Source: Mesorhizobium sp. LNHC252B00 (GTDB lineage Bacteria > Pseudomonadota > Alphaproteobacteria > Rhizobiales > Rhizobiaceae). Taken from it: 64,000 nt of DNA. A program made the translations under genes and the position numbers. Location of the stretch: the NCBI RefSeq assembly GCF_000502955.1, contig NZ_AYWO01000008.1, forward strand, positions 71,568 to 135,567, given 5' to 3'. The notes under the pieces are model-generated. The model saw nothing but the letters and a program-made list of their open reading frames with translations. It had not been told where the DNA came from and searched no databases. Every line of letters begins with the position of its first letter. Position 1 is the stretch's first letter. Shown one piece after another: positions 48,731-58,492 of the stretch.

Positions 48731-49287
48731 CAGCGGTCTCCCCCGGAATTAGAGCCTGTTCGGCCCGATATGAGTGAAAGCAGCGAATTGTGGGCTGCGG
48801 CCTTTGCCATGCCATGCGCGACGGCGCGAACCTCGCCCTCGCCTGAAGCAACCACCGCAACCGCGGATCGCCGCTCGGCTAGCATGGCGACATAGGACGC
48901 CAGAAGTGCTGCCAACTGCACGGCGACAACCATGAACAACCCGTTGATGCCTTGCGCGGCACCACCGACGACGATCAGCGACAACACACCGGACGCGCAG
49001 ATGAAGGCGATGCGGGCAACGCTGTCGACGCCCTGGCTGGTAGCGTCGTTGATCAGGGTTTCGACAAAGGCCCAGAAGAACAGCACCGCCACGACAAGCA
49101 ATGCGGTCGCGAGCGGCGCCACGACGACAAATTTGTCGAGGTCGATGAGCCGGCTGTCCTCGATTGTGGCTCCCAACACGCCGAGAGCCGTCACCACACC
49201 ACGGCTTCCGTCGATGCAGATAAGTGCGAGCAGGGCGAAAACGATCGCCCAGTGCAAGGCCAGAAAAGAGGTCAGTACGTGTCGCAT
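48730..49287 (-). CDS. Hypothetical membrane protein
   Basis: 185 residues from ATG 49287 with about four hydrophobic helices (around residues 5-20, 50-75, 90-110 and 115-135). The C-terminal 45 residues are soluble and Ala/Ser-rich. No family recognised. Coupled by TGATG overlap to the following DUF6105-like gene, so the two probably form one membrane unit. Confidence 0.6.
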   Translation of the reverse strand: MRHVLTSFLALHWAIVFALLALICIDGSRGVVTALGVLGATIEDSRLIDLDKFVVVAPLATALLVVAVLFFWAFVETLINDATSQGVDSVARIAFICASGVLSLIVVGGAAQGINGLFMVVAVQLAALLASYVAMLAERRSAVAVVASGEGEVRAVAHGMAKAAAHNSLLSLISGRTGSNSGGDR

Positions 49288-49471
49288 CGCCGTTCCCGCT
49301 TCGCAAAGCAAGGAGCGGCCAAATTTGAACCATTCCCTGCTTTCGCCGGGACAGTGGGCCCTGCCGCTCGACACCGCAACGGAAACCATTTGTTAAGGTT
49401 AACGGCGATTAGCCGTACGCGTGGGGATGCCCACCGACGCATCAAACGCCGGTTCTTGCGATGCTCGCCGC

Positions 49472-51100
49472 TCAATTCACCGGCGGATAGAGCGTATCGA
49501 TGATCATGCGCGCATCGTGGCGAGAATCGAGCATGCCATAGGTATTGCGCCATTGGCCTGCCAAACGCGTCTCGACGAAAGCATCTGCGATCCGCCCTGC
49601 CCCAAGACGGCGCAACTCCGCTGCCGCTGCCGACAGCGCCAGTTGTTCGGTGAGCAGACGGGCCGAGCCCTCATCGGTTGACGCAACCTGCATCGCCGCC
49701 TTCAGCACGCCGATCGTGCCGCGTCCGCCAGTGCCGAGGTCACGGTCGATGCCGGCCAGCACGTCCTCGAACAGGCCAGGCGCGCGGCCAAGCACGCGCA
49801 GCACGTCGAGCGCCATGACATTGCCCGAGCCTTCCCAGATCGCGTTGACCGGGGCCTCGCGATAATAGCGGGCGAGCGGCGCCTCCTCGACATAGCCATT
49901 GCCGCCGAGACACTCCATCGCCTCGTAGAGCAGCGGCGGCGCGATCTTGCAGACCCAGTATTTGACGACGGGCGTCATGGCGCGGGCAAAGGCCGCTTCA
50001 CCGCGATCGCTCGCCGCCTCGTCGAAGGACCGCGCCAGCCGGAACGACAGCGCGGTGGCTGCCGCCACATCGAGCGCCATATCGGCCAGCACGCGCTGCA
50101 TCAACGGTTGCTCGATCAGTGTCGAGCCGAACACCTGTCGGTGGCGCGCGTGATGAACGGCCTCGGCGAGGCCCGCACGCATGATCGCCGAGGATGCGAT
50201 GGCACAATCCAGCCGGGTCAGGGTGACCATGTCCATGATCGTCTTCACGCCGGCACCCGGTTCGCCGACCATCTCGCCGATGGAGTTGACGAATTCCACT
50301 TCGGAGGACGCGTTGGAACGGTTGCCGAGCTTATCCTTCAGCCGCTGAAAACGGAAGCCGTTGCCCGACCCGTCACCGAGAACGCGCGGTACCAGAAAGC
50401 ACGACAATCCCTCCGGCGCCTGCGCCAGCACCAGGAACGCGTCGGACATCGGCGCCGACATGAACCATTTGTGCCCGGTCAGGCGATAAAACCCGCTGCC
50501 GGCACGTTCCGCCCTTGTCACATTGGCGCGCACATCGGTGCCGCCCTGTTTCTCGGTCATGCCCATGCCGAGCGTCAGCCCGGTCTTCTCGACCGGCGGC
50601 TTTTGGCTGTGGTCGTATTTGCGCGTCGTCACGCGCGGCGCCCATTCGCGAAACAGTTTTGGGCTGGCCATCAAGGCCGCCAGCGAAGCGTTGGTCATGG
50701 TGATGGGGCAGAGATGCCCGGTCTCGAGCTCCGCCGTCAGATAGAACCGGGCGGCACGGACCTGATGGCGGCGGCCGATCTCGGCGTCGCCGTTTTCCCA
50801 GACGGAGGAATGCAGCCCGTTGGCCACCGAGCGGCGCATCAAGGCGTGGTAGGCGGGATGGAACTCGACCACATCGATGCGCCGTCCCTGGCGGTCATGC
50901 GTCCTGAGCTTCGGCGTCTCGACATTGGCGAGCCGGGCCAGTTCCTGCGCCTCTTGCGTCAGCACGAACCGACCGAGCCCGTCGAGATCCTTGCGCACTG
51001 GATCGGAAAAACGCTCCGCGAGCTGGATCAGCAACGGATCGCCCCGCCAGGCGTTGCCGCCCGTAAGCGGCGGCGGCTGGTTCGTCACGTCGTCGGTCAC
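49472..51100 (-). CDS. Acyl-CoA dehydrogenase family protein, AidB-like
   Basis: Flavoprotein related to AidB of the adaptive alkylation response. 542 residues from GTG 51100 (AAGGA 6 bases upstream). It begins with the AidB-type TNQPPPL, then ACAD domains: GMGMTEKQGGTDVRAN and TGHKWFMSAPMSDAFLVLAQ, and the C-terminal YEAMECLGGNGYVEEAPLARYYRE with NAIWEGSGNVMALDVLRV. Extra C-terminal residues match AidB length. Whether it protects DNA or acts on an acyl-CoA is not settled for the family. Confidence 0.85.
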   Translation of the reverse strand: MTDDVTNQPPPLTGGNAWRGDPLLIQLAERFSDPVRKDLDGLGRFVLTQEAQELARLANVETPKLRTHDRQGRRIDVVEFHPAYHALMRRSVANGLHSSVWENGDAEIGRRHQVRAARFYLTAELETGHLCPITMTNASLAALMASPKLFREWAPRVTTRKYDHSQKPPVEKTGLTLGMGMTEKQGGTDVRANVTRAERAGSGFYRLTGHKWFMSAPMSDAFLVLAQAPEGLSCFLVPRVLGDGSGNGFRFQRLKDKLGNRSNASSEVEFVNSIGEMVGEPGAGVKTIMDMVTLTRLDCAIASSAIMRAGLAEAVHHARHRQVFGSTLIEQPLMQRVLADMALDVAAATALSFRLARSFDEAASDRGEAAFARAMTPVVKYWVCKIAPPLLYEAMECLGGNGYVEEAPLARYYREAPVNAIWEGSGNVMALDVLRVLGRAPGLFEDVLAGIDRDLGTGGRGTIGVLKAAMQVASTDEGSARLLTEQLALSAAAAELRRLGAGRIADAFVETRLAGQWRNTYGMLDSRHDARMIIDTLYPPVN

Positions 51101-51312
51101 GCCCAATCCTTCTATCGGCACAAAGGCACTTGTCGTCAGAAAGCCACGAATCCGAAGCCGTCGGCTAGATATAGCCCAAGCCATGCGGCGCGCGCGATGA
51201 AAATACCGGCCGATTTAATCGGCCATCTACACGAAAAAATTGAGGAGAACGGCTCCAATCCAAAGCTGGCGCTTGCAGCCACAAAATCTCCACCCTATAG
51301 CAGCGCCTTGAG

Positions 51313-52308
51313 ATGACCGACGCTTCGTCCCTGCCACTCTACCCTCACCGCCATCTTCTGGGCATCCGCGATCTTTCCCCCGCCGACATAGAGCTATTGC
51401 TCGACCGGGCGGACAGCGCGGTCGCGATCTCGCGGCAGTCCGAGAAAAAAACCTCGACGCTGCGCGGCCGCACCCAGATCAACCTGTTCTATGAAGCGTC
51501 GACGCGTACGCAGTCGTCGTTCGAGCTGGCCGGAAAGCGGCTCGGCGCCGATGTCATGAACATGTCGGTGGCGAGCTCCTCGGTGAAGAAGGGCGAGACG
51601 CTGATCGACACGGCGATGACATTGAACGCCATGCGCCCCGACATCCTGATCATTCGCCACCAGTCGGCCGGCGCCGCCGCCCTTCTGGCGCAGAAGGTCG
51701 GTTGCTCCGTCGTCAATGCCGGAGACGGCGCGCATGAGCACCCGACGCAGGCACTGCTCGACGCACTGACCATCCGCCGCGCCAAAGGCCCGCTGTCGAA
51801 GCTGATCGTGGCGATCTGCGGGGACATCCTGCACTCGCGCGTGGCGCGCTCGAACATCATGCTGCTCAACGCGCTTGGCGCCCAGGTGCGCGTCGTCGCG
51901 CCGTCGACGCTGCTGCCCACCGGCATCGAGAAGATGGGCGTCATCGTCACCCACTCGATGGCCGAGGGACTCAGGGGCGCCGACGTGGTTATGATGCTGC
52001 GCTTGCAGCGCGAGCGCATGGAGGGCGCCTTCGTGCCTTCGGTGCGCGAATATTTCCGCTATTTCGGCCTCGATGCCGAGAAGTTGAAGGCTGCCAAGGA
52101 CGACGCGCTGGTGATGCACCCCGGTCCGATGAACCGCGGCGTCGAGATCGCCTCGGAAATCGCCGACGGTCCGCAGAGCGTCATCCAGGAACAGGTCGAG
52201 ATGGGCGTTGCTGTACGTATGGCCGTCATGGAAGCCCTGCTCGACCCCCGTCGCAATCAGGAGGGTCGCAATCAAGAGGGTCGCAGTCACGAGGGCCGTG
52301 GCGCATGA
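51313..52308 (+). CDS. pyrB: Aspartate carbamoyltransferase catalytic subunit
   Basis: Second step of pyrimidine synthesis. 331 residues. Carbamoyl-phosphate-binding STRTQSSFE, the [11 protein letters not shown] motif and [11 protein letters not shown] are intact. The last 15 or so residues ([17 protein letters not shown]) come from a 15-base tandem repeat and are unusual. The ATG of pyrC overlaps the stop codon (ATGA), so expression is coupled, consistent with a PyrB-PyrC' complex. Confidence 0.96.
   Translation: MTDASSLPLYPHRHLLGIRDLSPADIELLLDRADSAVAISRQSEKKTSTLRGRTQINLFYEASTRTQSSFELAGKRLGADVMNMSVASSSVKKGETLIDTAMTLNAMRPDILIIRHQSAGAAALLAQKVGCSVVNAGDGAHEHPTQALLDALTIRRAKGPLSKLIVAICGDILHSRVARSNIMLLNALGAQVRVVAPSTLLPTGIEKMGVIVTHSMAEGLRGADVVMMLRLQRERMEGAFVPSVREYFRYFGLDAEKLKAAKDDALVMHPGPMNRGVEIASEIADGPQSVIQEQVEMGVAVRMAVMEALLDPRRNQEGRNQEGRSHEGRGA
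52251..52295. repeat. 15-bp tandem repeat at the pyrB 3' end
   Basis: Three copies of TCGCAATCAGGAGGG-type units at 52251-52265, 52266-52280 and 52281-52295; the second differs from the first at one position and the third at two. In frame it encodes the repeated R-N-Q-E-G / R-S-H-E-G segments of PyrB. Each unit contains GAGGG, and the last (52291-52295) lies 9 bases ahead of the pyrC ATG, where it can serve as its ribosome binding site. Confidence 0.9.
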
Positions 52309-53591
52309 GCACAACGGTCTTTGAGCGCGCCCGCATCGTCGACCCCTCGTGTGGTATGGACGAAGTCGGCACCGTCATCGTCGACGGCCGCAAGATCGTT
52401 GCCGCCGGCAAGACGGCGCTGAACCAGGGCACGCCCGAGGGCGCTATCGTCGTCGACTGCACCGGCAAGGCGATCATTCCAGGCCTCATCGACGGCCGCG
52501 TCTTCATCGGCGAACCAGGTGGCGAGCATCGCGAGACCATTGCGTCGGCAAGTGTCGCGGCGGCAGCCGGCGGCGTCACCTCTATCGTCATGATGCCCGA
52601 CACCGATCCGGTGATCGACAATGTGGCGCTGGTCGAGTTCGTGCTGCGCACCGCCAAGGAGACGGCAAGCGTCAACGTCTTTCCGGCGGCGGCAATCACC
52701 AAGGGCCTCGACGGGCGCGAAATGACGGAGTTCGGCCTGCTGCGCGAAGCCGGCGCCGTCGCCTTCACCGATGGCCGCCACACCATATCGAGCGCGCTGG
52801 TGATGCGCCGTGCGCTGACCTATGCGCGTGACTTCGGCGCCGCCATCGTGCATGAGACGCAGGACGCCGACCTTGGCTCGACCGGCGTGATGAATGAAGG
52901 CCTCTACGCCAGTTGGCTCGGCCTCTCCGGCATTCCGCGTGAAGCAGAATCCATCCCGCTGGAGCGTGATCTTGCCCTTGCGCGGCTGACGCGCGGCTCC
53001 TATCACGCGGCAAAGATCTCGACGGCGATGGCGGCAAACGCCGTGACGCGTGCGAAAGCCGACGGTGCTGCCGTGACATCAGGTGTCGCGATCCACAATC
53101 TGTCGCTGAATGAAAACGACGTCGGCGAATACCGCACCTTCTTTCGCCTGACGCCGCCCTTGCGCGCCGAGGAAGACCGGCTGGCGATGATCGAGGCAGT
53201 CAGGGACGGCACGATCGACATCATTGTCTCCTCGCATGATCCTCAGGATGTCGACACCAAGCGCCTGCCCTTCGCCGATGCGGCGGCCGGTGCCATCGGA
53301 CTCGAAACGCTGCTGGGTGCGGCATTGCGGCTCTACCACAATGGCGACGTGCCGTTGCTGAGGCTGGTCGAAACCTTGTCCACCGCCCCGGCGAGATTGT
53401 TCGGACTGCCCGGCGGCACGCTGAAGCCGGGCGCTGTCGCCGATCTTGCGCTTGTCGATCTCGAGGAACCCTGGATCGTCAGCGAGAGCGGCATTCGTTC
53501 GCGCTCGAAGAACACATGTTTCGAAGGCGCACGCATGCAAGGCAGGGTCTTGCAAACGTTGGTGGCGGGCCGCACAGTGTTCTCGTTCTGA
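52305..53591 (+). CDS. Dihydroorotase-like protein (PyrC', probably non-catalytic)
   Basis: 428 residues of the amidohydrolase/dihydroorotase family, coupled to pyrB. The segment that normally carries the HxH zinc ligands after PGLID reads [14 protein letters not shown], with neither histidine. The later [15 protein letters not shown] block with the active-site Asp is kept. In Pseudomonas the analogous PyrC' is inactive and is needed to assemble the ATCase dodecamer, so a structural role is likely here, with true dihydroorotase encoded elsewhere. Assignment to the family is firm; inactivity is inferred. Confidence 0.85.
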   Translation: MSTTVFERARIVDPSCGMDEVGTVIVDGRKIVAAGKTALNQGTPEGAIVVDCTGKAIIPGLIDGRVFIGEPGGEHRETIASASVAAAAGGVTSIVMMPDTDPVIDNVALVEFVLRTAKETASVNVFPAAAITKGLDGREMTEFGLLREAGAVAFTDGRHTISSALVMRRALTYARDFGAAIVHETQDADLGSTGVMNEGLYASWLGLSGIPREAESIPLERDLALARLTRGSYHAAKISTAMAANAVTRAKADGAAVTSGVAIHNLSLNENDVGEYRTFFRLTPPLRAEEDRLAMIEAVRDGTIDIIVSSHDPQDVDTKRLPFADAAAGAIGLETLLGAALRLYHNGDVPLLRLVETLSTAPARLFGLPGGTLKPGAVADLALVDLEEPWIVSESGIRSRSKNTCFEGARMQGRVLQTLVAGRTVFSF

Positions 53592-53649
53592 GCTGGCCAC
53601 CGCGCACCGCGCCTGATCCGGCTAAACTGGGGGAAATGCGGGGGAAACA

Positions 53650-54237
53650 ATGACTTACAGCCTGCTCCTGGCATTGGTGTTCGGCTATTTGCTTGGTTCG
53701 ATTCCTTTCGGACTTCTGCTCACCCGCGCGGCCGGCCTTGGCGATGTGCGCAAGATCGGCTCCGGCAACATCGGCGCCACCAATGTTCTACGTACCGGCA
53801 ACAAGGCCCTTGCCGCCGCGACGCTGCTGCTCGACGCGCTGAAGGGCACGGCCGCCGTGCTGATATCAGGCCATTTTTCGCCTGAACTGGCGATCTGGGC
53901 AGGCCTTGGCGCCTTTCTGGGCCATCTCTTCCCGGTATGGCTGGGTTTCAAGGGCGGCAAGGGCGTCGCCACCTATCTCGGCGTGCTGATCGCCCTTGCC
54001 TGGCAGGTAGCGCTGATCTTCGCCATCGTCTGGCTGGTGATGGCATTCCTGTTCCGTTATTCCTCGCTGGCGGCGCTGACGGCCGCCATCGTCGTGCCGA
54101 TCGCCCTCTATCTGTTGAGCACGCCGCAGAATGCCGCCCTGTTCGTGGTGATGAGCATCGTCATCTTTATCAAGCACCGGGAAAACATTTCGCGCCTGCT
54201 TGCCGGCAACGAGGGCAAGATCGGAGCCAGGGAGTGA
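53650..54237 (+). CDS. plsY: Glycerol-3-phosphate acyltransferase PlsY
   Basis: Inner-membrane acyl-phosphate:G3P acyltransferase starting phospholipid synthesis. 195 residues with about five helices and the three family motifs: GSIPFGLLL at the N-terminus, [12 protein letters not shown] (phosphate binding) and [18 protein letters not shown]. The stop overlaps the GTG start of dprA by 4 bases. Confidence 0.95.
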   Translation: MTYSLLLALVFGYLLGSIPFGLLLTRAAGLGDVRKIGSGNIGATNVLRTGNKALAAATLLLDALKGTAAVLISGHFSPELAIWAGLGAFLGHLFPVWLGFKGGKGVATYLGVLIALAWQVALIFAIVWLVMAFLFRYSSLAALTAAIVVPIALYLLSTPQNAALFVVMSIVIFIKHRENISRLLAGNEGKIGARE

Positions 54238-55367
54238 GCGAGCCGGCTGCCGGGCCGCGCCTCAGCGACCGGCAGCGGCTGAGCTGGCTGCGGCTGATCC
54301 GCACCCAGAATGTCGGCCCCGCCTCTTTTCGCGACCTGATCAACCGCTTCGGTTCAGCCGAAGTGGCGCTCGAAATACTGCCGGAGCTGATGATTTCAGG
54401 CGGCGCCAAACGCATCGCCCGCATTCCTTCCATTGCCGAAGCCGAGGCCGAATTGGAAACGGCCAGAAAGGCTGGCGCGCGCTTTGTCGGCATCGGTGAG
54501 ACAGACTATCCGCCGCTTTTGCGCAACATGGACAATCCGCCACCGCTGCTGGCGGTCAAAGGCAATGCCGCAGTGTTCCGGCTGCCGGGGGTCGCCATCG
54601 TGGGCGCCCGCAACGCATCGCTGGCCGGCATCAAGATGGCGCGCATGCTGGCGGCGGAACTCGGACGCGACGGCTACGCAATCGTCTCCGGCCTGGCGCG
54701 CGGCATCGACACGGCGGCGCATCAGGGCAGTCTTGCGACCGGTACGATCGGAGTTCTGGCTGGAGGCCTCGACCTGCCCTACCCGCCCGAAAATGCCGGC
54801 TTGTGCGAGGAAATCGCCGAGCGCGGCGCCGTCATATCGGAAATGCCGTTCGGCTGGCAGCCGCGCGCACAGGATTTCCCGCGCCGCAACCGCCTTGTCG
54901 CGGGCGCGACCCTTGGGCTGGTGGTTGTCGAGGCAGCACAACGCTCGGGATCATTGATCAGCGCAAGGCTCGCCGGCGAGATGGGCCGGCTGGTCTTCGC
55001 CGTACCCGGCTCGCCGCTCGACCCACGCGCCGCCGGCACCAACGGCCTGCTCAAGGACGGCGCCACCCTGGTCACCGAGGCATCGGACATTTCCAGGGCG
55101 ATTGCCCCGCTGACCGGCATGCGGGCGCCCGACGTGCCGCCGTTCGAAGAGCCGCCCGACTTCTCGGTCACGCCGCCGCCCGGCGAAAGCGATCGCGCCC
55201 GAGTCATCGAGGCGCTCGGCCCGACGCCCGTGCCGATCGACGAGATCATCCGCCACACCGCCCTGCACCCGGCCCAGGTCTTCATGGTGCTGCTGGAACT
55301 CGACCTCGCCGGCCGCCTCGAGCGCCACGCCGGCGGGAATGTGTCGCTGGTGTTCGAAAGCTCCTGA
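54234..55367 (+). CDS. dprA: DNA processing protein DprA
   Basis: Loads RecA onto incoming single-stranded DNA during transformation. 377 residues from GTG 54234, fixed by the GTGA overlap with plsY. An N-terminal SAM/HhH region ([17 protein letters not shown]) precedes the Rossmann-like DNA-binding core with [24 protein letters not shown] and [19 protein letters not shown]. The C-terminal winged helix ([20 protein letters not shown]) is present. With comEC in the same window, this gives two core steps of natural transformation. Confidence 0.95.
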   Translation: MSEPAAGPRLSDRQRLSWLRLIRTQNVGPASFRDLINRFGSAEVALEILPELMISGGAKRIARIPSIAEAEAELETARKAGARFVGIGETDYPPLLRNMDNPPPLLAVKGNAAVFRLPGVAIVGARNASLAGIKMARMLAAELGRDGYAIVSGLARGIDTAAHQGSLATGTIGVLAGGLDLPYPPENAGLCEEIAERGAVISEMPFGWQPRAQDFPRRNRLVAGATLGLVVVEAAQRSGSLISARLAGEMGRLVFAVPGSPLDPRAAGTNGLLKDGATLVTEASDISRAIAPLTGMRAPDVPPFEEPPDFSVTPPPGESDRARVIEALGPTPVPIDEIIRHTALHPAQVFMVLLELDLAGRLERHAGGNVSLVFESS

Positions 55368-55423
55368 AGGGCAGCTTGGCCCCTGATCCGCTCGGCGCTC
55401 GTCACCGCTGCATGCAGACAGGT

Positions 55424-56122
55424 CTATACAAGGTCCAGTCTATTTGGATTGCCGCGTTCCCCTTTGAAACGATCTGCCCATTCGAGACTGATCGAATCTC
55501 GCTGTTGTTGGATCCCAACGCTGATGGAATCCGGGCTGCGTTGAAGCGCCACGCCCATCATGTCCGCGACCTGACGGACGGCATACGGTGGAGTTTCGAC
55601 TATCGACTCGTATTCGAGCCGGAGAGGGCTAATCCCGGTTCGGGCAAAAAACATCTCCCAGCGCGCCCTTTCCCGGACCAGCGCGTCGAGTTGCCTCTGA
55701 ATCAGCTCAGCATCGAACACCGCTGTTTGACTCGATTGCTGAGTCGATCGGTACTGACTGGTCTGGAGAGCTCTCGCCCAGGATATAGCCTGCCCGAGAA
55801 GGTCTCGCCTCGAAAGAAAGATGAACTGGAGATTCGGAAGCGCATCGAACCAGTCGATCTGTCCTGAAATCCAATCATGCTGGTGAGCAAAGATTTTCAG
55901 ACCGTAGATACGATTGGGAGTTGCGCCCATCGTGAGAATTTTTTCGACCTGCCCGACTACATTTTCGGGAAAGTCTGGATCGTCGAAAAACCGGCGCCCC
56001 CGCCAATTGAAATATTCGAGCGGGTGTCCAAGCACACCAGTGCCACTGAGATGCTGGCACAGGAAATTACTGCCAGATCTCGGCGATGTGCAAATTGCGT
56101 AGCCGCGTAAGTCGTCACACAC
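55424..56122 (-). CDS. Stf0-family sulfotransferase
   Basis: PAPS-dependent sulfotransferase of the Stf0 type, which includes mycobacterial trehalose 2-sulfotransferase. 232 residues from GTG 56122 with GAAGG just upstream. The PAPS 5'-phosphosulfate loop is CTSPRSGSNFLCQHL, followed by LGHPLEYFNW, YGLKIFAHQHD and the FIFLSRRDLLGQAISW block. It follows the glycosyltransferase by 3 bases, suggesting sulfation of the glycan or glycolipid made by that enzyme. Base composition is visibly less GC-rich than the core genes. Confidence 0.85.
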   Translation of the reverse strand: MCDDLRGYAICTSPRSGSNFLCQHLSGTGVLGHPLEYFNWRGRRFFDDPDFPENVVGQVEKILTMGATPNRIYGLKIFAHQHDWISGQIDWFDALPNLQFIFLSRRDLLGQAISWARALQTSQYRSTQQSSQTAVFDAELIQRQLDALVRERARWEMFFARTGISPLRLEYESIVETPPYAVRQVADMMGVALQRSPDSISVGIQQQRDSISLEWADRFKGERGNPNRLDLV

Positions 56123-56125
56123 CCT

Positions 56126-57472
56126 TCAACCTCGCCTGCGAGCCCGAAGAAACATTTTTCTCATAAGCAGCGGGATCATGCCGTTGTAGAGCCGTTTCGT
56201 CTCGCTGACGAAACTTGAAAGGCTCGAAAGCTCCTTGTCAATTCGATGCAATGCAGCCCGGTTGTCCTGAGCCGCACTGTTGAGCGAAATGGAGACATCC
56301 AGGATCGGGCCAATTTTTCCAATTTCCGGTCCAATGGATCCGACCTGTTTTCCAAGCTCCGTCAACGCTGCGATGTTGCTCTCCAACGTTTTTGTGTTTG
56401 ATCGCAGCAATTCCACAAGCGCGGCCTGATCTGGCGAAGTCTGCCATCCATGCATCTCCTTCACGATGGCGGCCCATCTGCGCGGCGGAAGCGATACGCC
56501 GATTTCCTCGATCCAGCACGCGGTGGCCAGCGAGCGTTCGTCAGCGGTCGTATCCGTATCGGCCTCAATGGACTGATTGTAGACCCTGAGATGCTCATCG
56601 ACGAAGTGCGAGATATCAGCCACTTCGCGAAAATAGGCGGAAACCTTGGCGGCATCGCCGGCATCAAACCGCGAGATCGCTTCCATCAGATTTGTGACGG
56701 TGGTCGGCTTGGTCAAAAGGCCAACGCCTAGGTTCATTTGCCGCCATGCCTTCATGTTTGCCGTATCCAGCAAGCCGGCGAAGCCACGCGCGTCGCAGAC
56801 GGCGACTGAGCACCCCACCGCGGCGGCTTCAATGGCCATACGGGCGGTTGCAAACACGATGTCGTATTCGAGCAAATCCTTTTCGAGTTGATGAGAAAAG
56901 CGTCCTGTAGCCGGACCCAACTCATCCAGGTGAACGTTGCTTTTCGAGCAGGCTTCGCGCACTGCCTGCTGGTGTTCGAAATTCTTGGTCAGCAGCAGCC
57001 CTCTGGCGGGTCTGGAAGGCAGCGGCAGGCGGGGCTTGAAACGTTGAAGGTCGACCGCGTTGTAGATGAGGTCCAATTTGTCAGCCGGTACGCCGCGTGA
57101 CAGGCATTTGGCCTTGCAGGCTTCATCGACCGCGATCCAGCGGCGTATCTGTGGATGAAGCATGGGAGCTTCGACTTCGAAGAAAGCGCTGTGGCAGGAA
57201 AACACGGCTGGCACATCGGGAAACCGCGCCAGCGCGGTCAGGCAAGGCGTCAAATGTTGGCCATGGATGATGTCGGGCTTTTCGACGATTTCTGCAATCC
57301 GGTCGACCACATGGTGTCCTCGTCGGCGCATTCTGTCGGCCATATCGCCAAGGGTTGGAGCCAGCACCATGGTTTGATGACCGGCACCGCGAAGCCCGTC
57401 GGCCAGCAATTCGACAACGGCTTCGGTACCGCTGTTTTGCGACGCGAACAGATTGGTAATGAGAACCCGCAA
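56126..57472 (-). CDS. GT-B glycosyltransferase with C-terminal coiled coil
   Basis: 448 residues from TTG 57472, preceded by an excellent AAGGAGG site 5 bases away. The N-terminal half is GT4-like: RVLITNLFASQNSGTEAVVELL (first 20 residues only are diagnostic), PDIIHGQHL and LIYNAVDLQRFKP are typical of the group. From about residue 350 the protein becomes a long helical, heptad-like region (LVELLRSNTKTLESNIAAL) ending in a hydrophobic and Arg-rich tail (MRKMFLRARRRG). Such a tail may tether it to the membrane or a partner. Coupled to the sulfotransferase. Confidence 0.75.
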   Translation of the reverse strand: MRVLITNLFASQNSGTEAVVELLADGLRGAGHQTMVLAPTLGDMADRMRRRGHHVVDRIAEIVEKPDIIHGQHLTPCLTALARFPDVPAVFSCHSAFFEVEAPMLHPQIRRWIAVDEACKAKCLSRGVPADKLDLIYNAVDLQRFKPRLPLPSRPARGLLLTKNFEHQQAVREACSKSNVHLDELGPATGRFSHQLEKDLLEYDIVFATARMAIEAAAVGCSVAVCDARGFAGLLDTANMKAWRQMNLGVGLLTKPTTVTNLMEAISRFDAGDAAKVSAYFREVADISHFVDEHLRVYNQSIEADTDTTADERSLATACWIEEIGVSLPPRRWAAIVKEMHGWQTSPDQAALVELLRSNTKTLESNIAALTELGKQVGSIGPEIGKIGPILDVSISLNSAAQDNRAALHRIDKELSSLSSFVSETKRLYNGMIPLLMRKMFLRARRRG

Positions 57473-57609
57473 TGCCGCCTCCTTAGCTGTTTCGCAAGCG
57501 CATTGGCTGCGAGGATAACAGATGCTAGGCAGCGTTCTTAGTTTGAAGGCATTGACCCGACAAGCTTGTACAAAATTGAACCGCGCCAACTCGATGTTGG
57601 GAACCTTTG
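57473..57609. promoter_or_regulatory. Divergent promoter region of the glycan genes
   Basis: 137 bases separating the glycosyltransferase (minus) from the HPGHE gene (plus). It contains ACAAGCTTGT (57560-57569) overlapping TTGTACAA (57566-57573), both palindromes, next to a TTGACC hexamer at 57552-57557. These may be promoter or operator elements; no consensus -10 is placed well enough to assign the start. Confidence 0.35.
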
Positions 57610-58425
57610 ATGCCTAGTCGCCTTGATGCGATCCAAGGCGCGGATGTGTGCCGAAACCCGGATTGGAGCCGTAGCTTGTCCGAAAAGTTGCAATATGTGC
57701 TGATCCTTGCACATCCCGGGCATGAGCTTAGGATTCATCACTGGCTTGAGCTCAAGAAACCGCGAATCTACCTTTTGACGGATGGTTCAGGCGGCCGCCA
57801 CTCTGCCCGAACCCAATATTCACGCGACGTGGTGGAAGCTGTTGGCGCAACCGCTGGGGCGGTGTTTGGCGATATTCCGGACGCCGCCTGGTATAAAGCG
57901 CTGTTGGCTAGGGACTGTGGAGTCTTTGCCGATGTGCTGGCGAGAATCAACCTCGATGTGTCTGATATGAAGGACGTGCAAATCGTCTCGGACGCGGTCG
58001 ATGGCTACAATCCGATGCACGATCTGGCATATGCATTCGGCAATGCCCTCAATAGGCTGCTGCAAAGCACACGGCCAGGGCGCAAGCAGCTTTGCACTGC
58101 CGCAGTCCCCAATGTGCCGGGGGTTATCGAAGTGGAAACTCAACTGGATTCGGCTGCTCGCACCAGGAAGATGGCTGCGGTCAAAGCCTATACGCCATTG
58201 GCGGATGAAGCGCGCCAGATTCTGGATCGGGATCCGCAGTGCTTCGACAGAGAATTTCTCATCTCGCAGCACTTTGACTGGGATGCGCCTTGGACGCCGG
58301 AGTGGGAGCGAATTGGCAAGGAGCGCGTGGTGAACAAGGTTTACGACAGGTGCATTACCTACAAGGAAAATGTGCAGCCTGTTGCCCAGCGACTCGTGTC
58401 GGGAAACGCCACAAGGCACAAGTAG
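57610..58425 (+). CDS. Unrecognised protein with HPGHE motif (weakly PIG-L-like)
   Basis: 271 residues from ATG 57610. The N-terminal YVLILAHPGHELRIHHWLE followed by LLTDGSGG recalls the AHPDDE start of PIG-L/LmbE deacetylases, but the metal-binding Asp-Asp is replaced by Gly-His. The later GYNPMHDLAYAFGNALNRLL carries another His/Asp pair. No signal peptide or membrane helix. If related to PIG-L it might deacetylate an amino sugar for the adjacent glycosyltransferase and sulfotransferase; this is inference. The family is not confirmed. Confidence 0.5.
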   Translation: MPSRLDAIQGADVCRNPDWSRSLSEKLQYVLILAHPGHELRIHHWLELKKPRIYLLTDGSGGRHSARTQYSRDVVEAVGATAGAVFGDIPDAAWYKALLARDCGVFADVLARINLDVSDMKDVQIVSDAVDGYNPMHDLAYAFGNALNRLLQSTRPGRKQLCTAAVPNVPGVIEVETQLDSAARTRKMAAVKAYTPLADEARQILDRDPQCFDREFLISQHFDWDAPWTPEWERIGKERVVNKVYDRCITYKENVQPVAQRLVSGNATRHK

Positions 58426-58492
58426 CGGAGAGCCCAGCCCTCCGTCTTCCAGACGATCTGTGAAGGGCCCGACCATCACCATCCAGCAGCCC

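Noticed and set aside
54803..55867. 354-residue plus-strand frame across the dprA end and into the sulfotransferase gene
   Set aside because: It overlaps dprA in another frame and runs antisense to the Stf0 gene.
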